The position numbers and the translations under genes are program-made. Positions 34,795-44,886 of a DNA stretch of 64,000 nucleotides are shown piece after piece. This stretch comes from Nymphaea colorata. Lineage: Eukaryota > Streptophyta > Magnoliopsida > Nymphaeales > Nymphaeaceae. The first letter of the stretch is position 1; every line of letters begins with the position of its first letter. The DNA lies in contig NC_045144.1 in NCBI RefSeq assembly GCF_008831285.2, forward strand, positions 16,355,858-16,419,857, given 5' to 3'. A model generated the notes under the pieces. The model did no database searches. It had not been told where the DNA came from and was given only the letters and a program-made list of their open reading frames with translations.

Positions 34795-36803
34795 ACAGGG
34801 GGCGACGGCCTCCATCGCGTGGGCGATGGAAGGCGTCGGCTTCCGTTGCAACCGGAGAAAGGGAGAGATGGGAGGGGCGCAACGGCTGGAGTCAGGCGTT
34901 CTGGCGGGGTAGGAGGGCTGCGACGGCCGGTTCGGGCGACGACCGACCGCCTTCTGTGCGCCCTACCTTCGTTTTTTGTTTTGAAGGAAGGGCAGTGAGG
35001 GACGATGGCGGGAGAAAAGGGCTTCGCCCACCTCCGTCTGGCCACATCCAGCCTCGCCGGGGAGTCCACCGTCGCCGGATGGCTCCGTGCGACGAACTGA
35101 TGCCCACCCACTCCCTTGCCGGCGGCTTTCTGGCTACCGTTTCAGCCACCCAAAACCAGAAAAGGGGCAGATGTTCAAAACAGAGAAAAACCGGTGGAAT
35201 CTGTCGGCTTCCGGCAGGCATCGGCCCGCCATCGCCACCGCCGACGTCCGGCCGTCCTGGCGGCATTCGCCGGCGGCCACCCACGGAGTTGGATGGCCTG
35301 CCGGTGGAAGGCCACCGCCCGCCTGCCGTTCGGCAGGCGAGCGGTGGAGACGACGCCCGCGACCGCTCGCGCGGTCGAGCGGGCGGGTCGGCCCGGGTCG
35401 GGTCTTGCAGACCCGATCCGGATCCATCAGATTTAAAAAAAAAAAATTTCATTTTGCCGCCCGCCCGCGCCTCGCAGTTAAAAGATTTTGGACCGGGTCG
35501 GGGCCGACAGGACCCGACCCGTATCCATACGGCCTGGTTTTAAAAAACTCGAACCGGTTCATTCGGTTTCAGACCGGTTCAATACGATTCAGAATCGATT
35601 CGGTCCGATTCAGACCGGTTCGAACCTTCTAGGGACCGGTTCGAACCTTTCAGATCCGATTCGGACCATTTGGGGACCGGTTCATTCATTTCAGAACCGA
35701 TTCGAACCATTCAGGGCTTTTCAGAACCGGTTCATTCAGTTTTGGAATCGATTCTAGCATTTCAGAACCGATTAAGTTGATTTTTGAACCGATTCGGGCA
35801 TTTTCAGACCGCTTCACTTGATATTTAGACCGATTCAGGGCTTTTCAGATCGGTTCATTGAGTTATGGAACCATTTTTAGCCAGTTTTAACCGGTTCAGT
35901 GGGTTTTAGAACCGATACGGTCTATTTTTGACCGGTTTGTCTAATTTTTAGACCGGTTCAGCCTATTTAGGGGCATGTGGGTGTTCTAGTTGCGGTTTAA
36001 GAACAATAAGGGCAACTTTAAGGCCGATTCAGTGGTTATTGACCCACTTAAGCACAATTATGGTATCAGTTTATAAAATTTTGGACTCTTTTGGGCCCAT
36101 ATCATTGAATCATTTGGTTTTGGATTTAATGTAGGGCAAATTTGTATGTAATTTGGTTTATGCATCAAGTTTTGGATTCATGTAAGACAATTTTGTATGT
36201 GTCACGTCATTGAATCATTTGGTTTTAGATTCAATGAATGACAATTTTATATGTAAATTTTAATTCATGTATCATGTTTTGCATGTTTTTTAAATTTATG
36301 GGTGTACTTTAGATGAATGTTTGGATTATGAATTTTGATCTTTGGCCATGTCTGTTGTTTGAAATGAGTACGTTTGTACTTTATGTCGCCAAAGTGACCT
36401 CTGTTGTACGAATTTGCTTGTTTTAAACATTAGATGATAGTATACTTGATCCATGCAGACAATGATCAGCCCAAAGGAGGATTGTTGTTTGGTCAGGTTT
36501 AAGTATACAGGGCAATGAATATGTGATAATTTTTCAGGTTTCCATGTGAATAGCGAGTCAATCCAAAGATAGGCTCATTGTTTGACAGGGTTAATTATTT
36601 ATATTCATTGTTGACCAAGAATACCACTTGCAGTTAGTATTTCAATCCAAAGATTGGATATTAATGTTGCACCGGTACCTTGTGATGAGATTCAGGCCAT
36701 TGTATTTAAATTCATTTATATTTGTTATTTCATCTTTGTACATGTATTGATTGTGAGCATGTTTGGTATTTTTGTTGTTCTTTGTACAGTGAGTTCTGCT
36801 TCT
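34661..36803 (+). other. Long copia leader with poly(A), GC-rich part and ACCGGTTC-type repeats
   Basis: After the PBS come a run of about 40 A (about 34752-34792) and about 650 bases of GC-rich sequence. Next is a degenerate repeat zone, and then AT-rich DNA up to the gag start. Open frames in the GC-rich section exist in all directions and are compositional. Nothing here resembles a known protein. Confidence 0.6.
35490..35960 (+). repeat. Degenerate array of GACCGGTTC/GAACCGATTC motifs
   Basis: Roughly every 20-30 bases a variant of 'gaaccggttca' or 'gaccgattca' recurs, often with 'catttcaga' or 'ttttcagaac' between. The core GAACCGGTTC is a palindrome. More than 15 motif instances can be counted by eye. 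Confidence 0.8.
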
Positions 36804-39450
36804 ATGATATCTGCAAATTTGAGTACTGTTCCTGAGTTAAATGGTTCGAATTTTAAGGACTGAAAAGAAACTGTTATCATTGTTCTGGGTTGTATGGATT
36901 TAGACCTTGCATTTAGGGAGTTGTGCCCACCTCATCCAACAGATCAAAATTCCCATGAGGATAAGCGGTACTTTGAATGGTGGGAACGCTCAAACCGCAT
37001 GTGTCTAATGATCATGAAGAGATCAATTCCAGAAAATTTTCGGGGATCTATTACTGAAAAGGCTAGTGCCAAGGCGTTCCTTGAAGAGATTGAAAAACGT
37101 TTTGCTAAAAATGAAAAGGCTGAAACAAACACTCTTTTGAGTAAACTTGTGACACTGAAGTATAAAAGGGGAACATACGGGAGCACATTATGGAAATGTC
37201 TCATCTTGCTTCAAAATTACAGGCGCTAGGTCTGAGGTTACCCGAAGACTTTATAGTGCATATGGTTCTTCTTTCTCTTCCACCACAGTTTGGACAGTTT
37301 AAAGTTAGTTATAACTGTCAGAAGGAGAAATGGACTCTTAATGAGCTCATTTCGCACTGTGTGGAAGAAGAGGAGAGATTGAAGCATGATAGGATAGAAA
37401 GTGCTCACTTGGCTACTACGCCTAAAAGTAAGAAAAGGAAGGCTATTAAAGAAATTGCAGTTGATCACGCATCCATTAAGAAACAGAAAAAGCATAAGGA
37501 AGGCAAATCAAGCTGCTTCTTTTGCAAGGATGAAGGTCATATGAAGAAGGATTGTACTAAGTATCACGCATGACGTGAAAAGAAAGGTACGATTCTTACT
37601 TTGGTTTGTTCTGAGGTTAATTTAATTTCAGTACCAAGGCACTTGTGGGTAGATTCGGTTGCTACTACTCACATAAGTGTTTCTGTGCAGGGCTGCCTAA
37701 ATTGTCGGATGTCAATTGATGCTGAAAGATTCATCTATGAGGGCGATGACATGAAGGCGAAGATTGAAGCCATAGCAGATTTTTGAGTTATTGTTAAAGA
37801 CTGGTTGTTATTTGAATTTGATAGAAACTTATGTAATACCGCCTTTTAGACGGAATTTGGTTGTTATTTCCTTACTGAACAAATTTGGTTATTATTGTTC
37901 ATTTGGAGGAAATAAATTTAATTAGTTTCTGCATTCAAATTTGAATTCCACTGGTTCTTTGTCTAGTAGCGATAACCTTTATTTGTTTGATACGGTTGCT
38001 TCATATAATGAAACCTTGCATGTTACGTTTAGTGGTATTAAAAGAAAATTAGCCAAAGAGAATTCTGCTATGTTATGACATTGGCGCTTAAGACATATCT
38101 CTGAAAAGAGAATATAAAGACTTATGTCAAAAGGAATTCTTGAGTCCCTTGATTTTGCAAACTTTAATGTCTGCACTGAATGTATAAAGGGAAAATGAAC
38201 AAACATTAAGGGGTTATAAGTTTTTTTTTCCATTCAGTAAGTCTTTCTTTGAAAGGGAAACGCTCATTTCTTTGAGGATATTGAGTTTGGGAGGTAATCA
38301 GGTTATGAACATTGCTTTTGAAGAGGGACCTGAGTCCACTCTATTCAGAAGAAGGCAATGATGTCGATCTCCATAGTGAAGAACAAACTCAACAACCTCA
38401 AGAAAATTAAGTAGAGGTGTCACATAGGAAATCCATATATGGACTAAAGCAAGTTTTCCAGTCAATGGTATTACAAACTTCATCAAGTTATAGTTTCATT
38501 TGGTTTCGAAATTAATATGGTTGATGAATGTGTATACTAAAAGTTCAGTGGGGGCAAATTTATCTTTCTGGTTTTATATGTCGATGATATATTGTTGGCA
38601 AGTAATGATGTTGGCATATTGCATGAAACTAAGATTTTTAGTCAACAAAGTTTGACATGAAGGATCTTGGTTGTGCATCTTTTATATTGGGGATCCAAAT
38701 ATTTCGAGATCGTTCTCGGGGTATTCTTGGATAATCACAAAAGGCCTACATTGATAAGGTGCTTCAGTGATATGACATGAAGGATTGTAAACCATGAAAG
38801 ACTCCAGTTGCTAAAGGAGACAAGTTTAGTCTCAAACAGTGCCCTAAAAGTAAAATCGAATCTAAAGTAATGGAAATGATTCCCTATTTGTCTGTTGTGG
38901 GAAGCCTTATGTATGTTCAGGTTTGTACTCGTTTGGATATTGCATTTATCATTGGAATGTTAGGCGGATACTTAAGTGATTCTGGTATGGGTCATTGGAA
39001 AGCAGTCACAAGAGTTTTGAGGTACTTAAAAAGAACATAAGATTTTATGCTCACATACAGGAAGTCAGACCAGTGGAAGATCATTAGGTATTCAGATTCT
39101 GACTTTGTTGGGTGCCAAGATAATGGCATTCAATCAGGTTTTGTGATTGCAGAATTTTGTCACGAGGCTGCGCATTATGTATGGTATAGAAATACCACTA
39201 AGGTTGTTGTGTGACAATAATTCAGCAGTCATGTACTCTTATAACAGCCACAATTTGTCAAAGTCGAAGCACATTGACATTAAGTTTTTGGACTGTTAAA
39301 GAGGGGATACAGAATGGTCAGGTGTCTTTAGAGCATATTGGGACAAACTCTATGATTGCGGATCCGCTTACCAAGGGTTTAACACATAAGATCTTTCACG
39401 AACATGTTGTTCATATGGGGGTGTTATCCTTGGATGATGTGCTGGTTTAG
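36804..39450 (+). pseudogene. Copia gag-pol remnant
   Basis: A gag-like frame starts at ATG 36804, has an in-frame TGA at about 36861, continues as DLDLAFRELCPP (UBN2-type gag) and shifts frame near 37185. It ends with a zinc knuckle, CFFCKDEGHMKKDC (C-x2-C-x4-H-x4-C). The protease motif reads LWVDSVATTHIS, with the catalytic DSG changed to DSV. A pre-integrase remnant ('LWHWRLRHISEKR') lies near 38080, the integrase core is absent, and an RT remnant with a YVDDIL-like site is near 38575. An RNase H remnant and the C-terminal 'IADPLTKGL' tail are near 39050-39400. It cannot encode an active element. Confidence 0.9.
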
Positions 39451-39837
39451 TGGGAGTTTGTATTTTGTTTGCTCTTATGTATGGACACATATTCAGTTTT
39501 CTGCAGAATAAAGTTTAAAGTTCTTTGGTTCCATTCTGTGTTTATGTGTTAGGTTTTGATCTCCATAAGGTTTTAAAGTTGGACCAGTTGAGAATAGACA
39601 TGTTGTAATCACATTACATGTAATTCTCATGCTATACATCCATATCAGATCTATGTCATTGATTATGTTAACATTTGTGATCATTGAAGGTTTAGCTAAT
39701 TTTATTATAGCGAAAGCCGCTTTGGTTCTGTGTTGATATGGTCATGGACGAGATTGGTGAAAATGACGTTTATAAGATAGCAATTATGAACTCCTAAAGT
39801 TTTATGTAATGTCTGAATGTATTAAGACATATTTGGC

Positions 39838-39850
39838 CCAAGTGGGAGAT
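39838..39850 (+). promoter_or_regulatory. Polypurine tract
   Basis: 'caagtgggagat' directly precedes the 3' LTR, the expected plus-strand primer of a copia element. Confidence 0.8.
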
Positions 39851-40287
39851 TGTAAGATCATTTGGTGGGCCGGCATATGTCTATGAAGAATTTCAGACAT
39901 TATGGCTGTCTTAACGTCATTTTAGATGGTATGGGGTAATTTTGAAATGTATAGATACCAGTACGGAATTACAGACTCTTTGATGGGTGGAATCCGTAAT
40001 TGTCCTTATTATAAAATGGTAGTGGTCCCTGGGGTCGTGCAAGGGTTGCCTGAAACATTGGTTTCTAGGGTTTTCCTCTTCCCCATTTGAGAGAGACCTC
40101 AAGCGCGCCGCACGTACCCTGGAAGACCCTACTGCGATCTTCCCGTGCATCAGTTCAGATGGATTCAGGTACGCTTCCGCTTTCAGTTTAAGGTTTCGTT
40201 TATTTCAATGATTTAGCATGAGCATGATCCTGTTTTAGGGTATATACGTTTGGTTTTGTATATGTGTTATGAGGAGAAATCCCAACA
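39851..40287 (+). repeat. 3' LTR
   Basis: 437 bp, starts TGTAAGATCA and ends CCCAACA. It is followed at once by the target duplication tggcc. Confidence 0.95.
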
Positions 40288-40621
40288 TGGCCATGACGGT
40301 AGCCTTTGTTCCCCTGAAAGAAGCCGCCATGATCTTGTGTGGAAGACTGAGAAGTTCTGGCCTATTGGTTATATTGTAGAGGCTCTGGGTTCTGGTGGGT
40401 CGAGTATTTATAATATAAGCATATTAGAACTGTAGTTGGTGCTGTGTAGGTCGAAAAGGTCTGTTCATTCATGAAAATTTATTTGTTAGGGATTCTTGCC
40501 AAAATAATGGGCAATATATCAATTGAAGAACATTCTTATCTTCTACAATGGCCCTTACCTGTTTGTTTTTTCTCATGCAATGTGCTATCGGTGTGCTTCA
40601 TCAGTGATACAGCGTATTTTA

Positions 40622-42645
40622 ACCAAGGCAAAACACCAAAGAACAAGAATCTACGAATGTCCCTTATCGCTTGTCCAGCTTGTTCCAAGATTCTTATCTA
40701 AGAATGTGTCTCAGATAAAACAAGATAGATCCCAACACCTACATTCACAATATCCCAGCTTATCTAGTTTGCTTCATGAGAAGACGTCCCCTGTTATTCA
40801 CTTAGTAGCACAAGGCCCCTTGATCACACTAACGCTTTAGTGCTCAAGTTGTGAATGTTGGTTTTCAGACAGAGACAAGAGACAGGGACTATCGCAGGTT
40901 TCAAGAAAACTAAATCTCACTCTGCACTGTTACAAATATTGCTAAAACCAAGTGCATCCACTGCAGGACAGAATGATTAGTCCAGAAACCGAAGAATATG
41001 GAGAGCTTTCGTTCGCAATAACCTGAATTTAAAGATGAGCTTACTCTGGGATAAGAGCTTTAAAACCAGGTTCCAGATTAGCAATATGGCGAGCATGGTT
41101 TTTGATCTCAAAATCAACACCCCACCACTCCTGCAGAACGACTATCCCTGGTCCATCTTCTTTCCCGATGAGGTAGGCATCAAAACTCTGGTAAACCAAA
41201 AAATTCAAGCCAAACATAATCAACGGAGCAGAAACAACAAGAAAGCGGAAACCGTTCTCCATTTCCATTCTCCAAATAAAACAACACCAAGATCAAAAAC
41301 TTCGAAGTAAATATTAGAACTTCACGAAGGATAAGGATAGCTACAATTCTTCTATTCCTTAGCTGCTCGTTTACACCGACTGCTCCATATAATTAGAAGA
41401 CATGAGCTTTTCCCACAATCGTGGAGAAAGAGAAAAGGCACCAAGAGGACACCCAGAATGACCACAAACTTGGAACATAAATGAAAAAGAAAGGACATAG
41501 CAGCAACAAAACCGACAAATGTGAACACCCAAAAAGAGAAACAAAACATAAAATTAAAGAAAACAAAAACAAAAGAATTACACAAATCGAAGATACAAAA
41601 AGCGGAAATGGAGGAGTGACGATTATGGTTTCTAACAGTGTCATCTCTTTGGATTTGGATTTTCTGGAATTCGGCAGATGGGGAGGTCGCCATTGATCGA
41701 ATGGAAAAGGAGGATGGAAGCTTGGAAAAAGCCACGCGAGGGAGATGCGTGGGCAGAGCAGGACTCAACAAGGGTTTATGGAGAAGGATGTATCTTCAGG
41801 CATGTAAATTAGGGTGTTTTTCAAGCTTATTTTTTAAATATAATCATTTTAAAATTTTATTTTTCTGCTTATTGACTAAAGTTATAATTTTGTGAAAACA
41901 AAGAATAAGGATTTGAAGTAAACTTTTGTGGAACTTGAAAGCAAAAAATGTCAGTCAAGATCATAAACACGCAAAATAATATTAAGAAATAGTGTAGCTA
42001 AGTTTTTTGAGTTTTTCTTGTTAACAGAATTTCGCTTGAACATTTGATTTCGATAGTTTTATAAGGACTCTAGTTCTTTAGAAAAATTATAGAAAGTAAT
42101 TTTTTGAAAACTATAACCAAAAGCAAATACCAAAATGTGTTTGATGGTTGTGATGAAAATGATTTCTCATTAAGTAGAACCGAAAAAGTCTCAACGCGGC
42201 TCCCCCTGTTAACAGCATAACATCGAAACTGCTCTCATTGAATTGATGACCTCCTGCGATGTAAAGCCTGAGCTAGCCAGGACACGACTCAATAAGGTTA
42301 TGCAAAAAAATTGGAAAAAAAAAATGAAAGAAAGAGAAAGTGTCATATTCATACCAATCTTTTGCTCATGATTTTAAAAGAGAGTACAACTTTTGTAATT
42401 TTCTTAAACTTATCTCTTTTTCATAGAAATTGTTAAATTAAGGCTTGAAGTGAACTTTCATTATTAATTTAAAAACTATAAAACGTTACATTGTCTTTTT
42501 TTCAACGTTTACTAGATTATGGGTGCAGGGCTTATGGGTGGGCCATCCTGAGGATACGATTGCATTCTAACACACGGACTGGGCATTGGACCGGGTACCC
42601 CTGTTCATTCTACAGTTAACAAAAAAGCTTTCATTTTTTTATAGT
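40622..42645 (-). repeat. Segmental copy of the hydrolase 5' half and its upstream DNA
   Basis: Closely similar to about 23380-25895. The copy starts within hydrolase intron 2, right beside the end of the inverted dirigent promoter. It lacks the 193-bp tandem duplication and a ~215-bp piece upstream of exon 1. Confidence 0.88.
41045..41693 (-). pseudogene. Truncated dienelactone hydrolase copy (exons 1-2 only)
   Basis: Exon 1 (to 41637) and exon 2 (41187-41045) are kept with intact splice sites and no stops. They encode MATSPSAEFQKIQIQRDDT followed by SFDAYLIGKEDGPGIVV and on to KALIP. Exons 3-5, with the Cys, Asp and His of the triad, are absent. The upstream ATGs of the transit-peptide extension were lost by a deletion, so the first in-frame ATG is MATS at 41693. 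Any product would be a non-catalytic N-terminal fragment of about 67 residues unless new exons are recruited. Confidence 0.9.
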
Positions 42646-42879
42646 GTTCGGCAAAAAGGAAAAAGCATCCGGGTCGACAGGACGCGGGTGTGGGTGCGAT
42701 TCAGATTCACACTCATTCGCATCACATTCATTTCAGTTCATTTTTTTTTAACAAATTTGATATTATTAATATATTATAATAATAAATTAATAATAATGAT
42801 AAATACTATCACCGCATCGCCGCACTTAAATGTTTTGAGATGTGTCACGCCGGCACCCGCACCGACACTCCGCCAAAAA

Positions 42880-43990
42880 AAGTAGGAAACCAACTTGAGG
42901 ATGGGAAGACAGATGGATAGATTACAGATATACATAATTCGACAATTCGACCTGAAGAGTCTACATCCATATCCATGGTTATAAAAGGATCACTATCTTT
43001 CTTTCACCTCCTTATTAGATTGATGAGTACATACATAAATTAATTAATATGTTAAGTACATACCTTAATATTAGAAAATACATCTACAACATATCATCAT
43101 GAATCTTCAGGATAGAGCTAAATATGGTATTCGTATACAAGTTTTTAAAAGAAATCTCCATAGTTTTTTTTTTTGCCTCATCTGTCATAGAATCTAACTT
43201 AAATTTGTAAATTAATATCTATAAATTGATTATGTTTTTAATTATTATTTCTCTATATATAGAGATAGTACATGCTTTCTTCCTTGCTGGATTGTTATAT
43301 ACCATCTAGGTAGAAACAATGACCATCGATCAAAGGCGACCGCTCATAGAGTGACGCTAACTGCTTTCACCATTGTTTTCCTAACCTTCACTATTGGTGT
43401 TATCTTTCTATGTTCAAGTTTTTTTTATCCATATATAAACTATTCTCTTTGCTTGTCAATCCACAAATACTAGTTCAGAATCAACTAATTGGTTTTGATT
43501 ATTAGTTCCTTTTTTGTTTTGTAAACCATATTGATAGTCGCAAAATAATAAAATTAGTGTTCTACTTGGATTATCTATGACTAATTTCTCATCTCCTTTA
43601 ATTTTCTTGTCCAGCATTTAGGATTATGAATGAAGGTGATAAATGGACAATACTATTTTATGTTTTGCGCCATATTTTGTATCCTTTTCAAATAAATGAA
43701 TAGTTCTGATAAGTTAGTCTTTACCTTTGTAACCTTATAAGTTGAATTAAACCTTTAAATTAAACTTAAAGTTTATATGGTGGGGCAGGTTGTTCATATT
43801 TCTGTTCTCATTGTCCAGTTTCTAAGTCCTACTTAGCATTCATCAGCAGCTTTGTTCTTCTTTCTTCCAATGGATTCTCTTTCTTGTTTATGGGTTTTAT
43901 TCAGCGCCAAAAGTGGCTTGTGCTCGTCCCTCCTGTTTTTTATGTTGTAGCATGTAATCTGTTTCACTTTCATGCTTGCTGCTTCTCCAG
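42880..43990. repeat. Block delta, copy 2 (3' part)
   Basis: Matches about 31530-32600 ('agtaggaaac', 'gatggatagattacagatat', 'ccttcactattggtgttatc'), including a similar end just before the MAPKKK region. Between 42645 and 42880 lies short unassigned DNA with a GC-rich piece. Confidence 0.8.
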
Positions 43991-44157
43991 CATTGAAACT
44001 TTTATATGACATTGAACTTGATGTGAAGGATCCAGATGAAAGAGAAAAGACCTTAATTAAGAATGAACAATATGAGCGCCATCTGCTCAAAAGTAGCATG
44101 GGAAAAAACAAGAATGTCATCTGCATGTTAGCCAAGCTGACATATGCTCATAGATAA
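43990..44157 (+). other. Coding-like fragment shared with 58430-58580 (block epsilon)
   Basis: An open stretch encodes LLYDIELDVKDPDEREKTL and then NEQYERHLLKSSMGKNKNV, which looks like real protein sequence rather than AT-rich noise. A degenerate copy lies upstream of the MAPKKK fragment at 58690. It could be an exon fragment captured from another gene; I do not recognise it. Confidence 0.4.
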
Positions 44158-44651
44158 TAAAATTATTAACAATAACTATTATTTACAATGGCATTATTAT
44201 GAGTTTTTTGTGTGTAGATGAATACAATATTAATTATCCGTTGATGATTAAGTTTCTCTTATCCATAACCGTAGCACTATACGGTTGACGTTCTATTCAC
44301 ACAACATTTTTTCTTTTATAGCACAACAACCCAAACATCACATATATATCAACTGATATCTTCTATAAGTTTAATGGATGAAGATATCAGTTGATATATA
44401 TGTGCTGTTTGGGTTGTCGTGCTGTTGGGCATTATAAAAGAAAAAATGTTGTGTGAATGAAACGTCACCCGTATAGTACCTACGATTATGGATAAGAGAA
44501 ACTTAATCATCAACGGATAATTAATATTGTATGCATCTACACACAAAAAACTCATAATAATGCCATTGTAAACAGCTTCGCTAACATGCAGATGACATTC
44601 TTGGTTCTTCCTATGCCACAATTGATCAGATGGCGCTCATATTGTTCATTC
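44061..44651. repeat. Large inverted repeat upstream of the intact MAPKKK
   Basis: The left arm 44061-44362 and right arm 44381-44651 are reverse complements with small gaps, around an 18-base loop. The outer ends are 'gaatgaacaatatgagcgcc' and its complement. A single, non-palindromic arm exists at 58511-58700, which suggests the palindrome arose by inverted duplication of that segment. Confidence 0.92.
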
Positions 44652-44886
44652 AACGGATGCCAGTGCATGCGGTTTCTACGAAGAGTGTGAGTAAGTCTAT
44701 AATGGCTTGTGATATCATGATCCGCAACGCATTGATTTTTTATTTAATCCGCTTTGTTTTTTTTTCAAGCAAGAGAAAGAACTGTAACAAGGATATTTCG
44801 AGTGGAACGTTTAATTTCTTTGGGACTCCTCGAGGGTGCATAGCACTACTTAAGCAATGCATGTTAAGTTCGAACAAGTTGCCGCA

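Larger units (their letters stand above)
34171..40287 (+). mobile_element. Ty1/copia LTR retrotransposon, degenerate
   Basis: A 6117-bp element begins TGTAAGATCA and ends GAAATCCCAACA (TG...CA). Both sides carry the 5-bp target duplication tggcc (34166-34170 and 40288-40292). It has two LTRs (476 and 437 bp), an initiator-Met-tRNA binding site and a polypurine tract. The coding part runs gag, protease, pre-integrase, reverse transcriptase and RNase H in the copia order, but most of the integrase is missing and stops and frameshifts are many. The untranslated leader before gag is unusually long (about 2.1 kb) and GC-rich in part. The insertion lies inside the signal-peptide region of a dirigent copy. 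Confidence 0.95.
33889..40330 (-). pseudogene. Inverted dirigent copy split by the copia element
   Basis: The minus strand starts at an ATG at 40330 (40328-40330), reads the signal-peptide start, is interrupted at 40287/34171 by the LTR element and resumes at 34170 in the same frame (MLSSSSFAS). It keeps CYMHDLLTGKN and FGTIVAIDDAE, then a 2-bp deletion after the residues SAVV shifts the frame. It is cut off at about 33889 after the 'FHLMFS' region, so about 75 C-terminal residues are missing. The dirigent promoter (TATA-like 'tataaata' on the minus strand) lies at about 40340-40620. The copy therefore had a truncated 3' end joined to the MAPKKK copy as well as the element insertion. Confidence 0.92.

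Noticed and set aside
34692-35632. Open frames of up to 283 codons in the copia leader
   Set aside because: Their composition is dominated by poly-Lys from the poly(A) run and by Arg/Pro/Gly from GC-rich DNA, with overlapping frames in all phases and no known motif.
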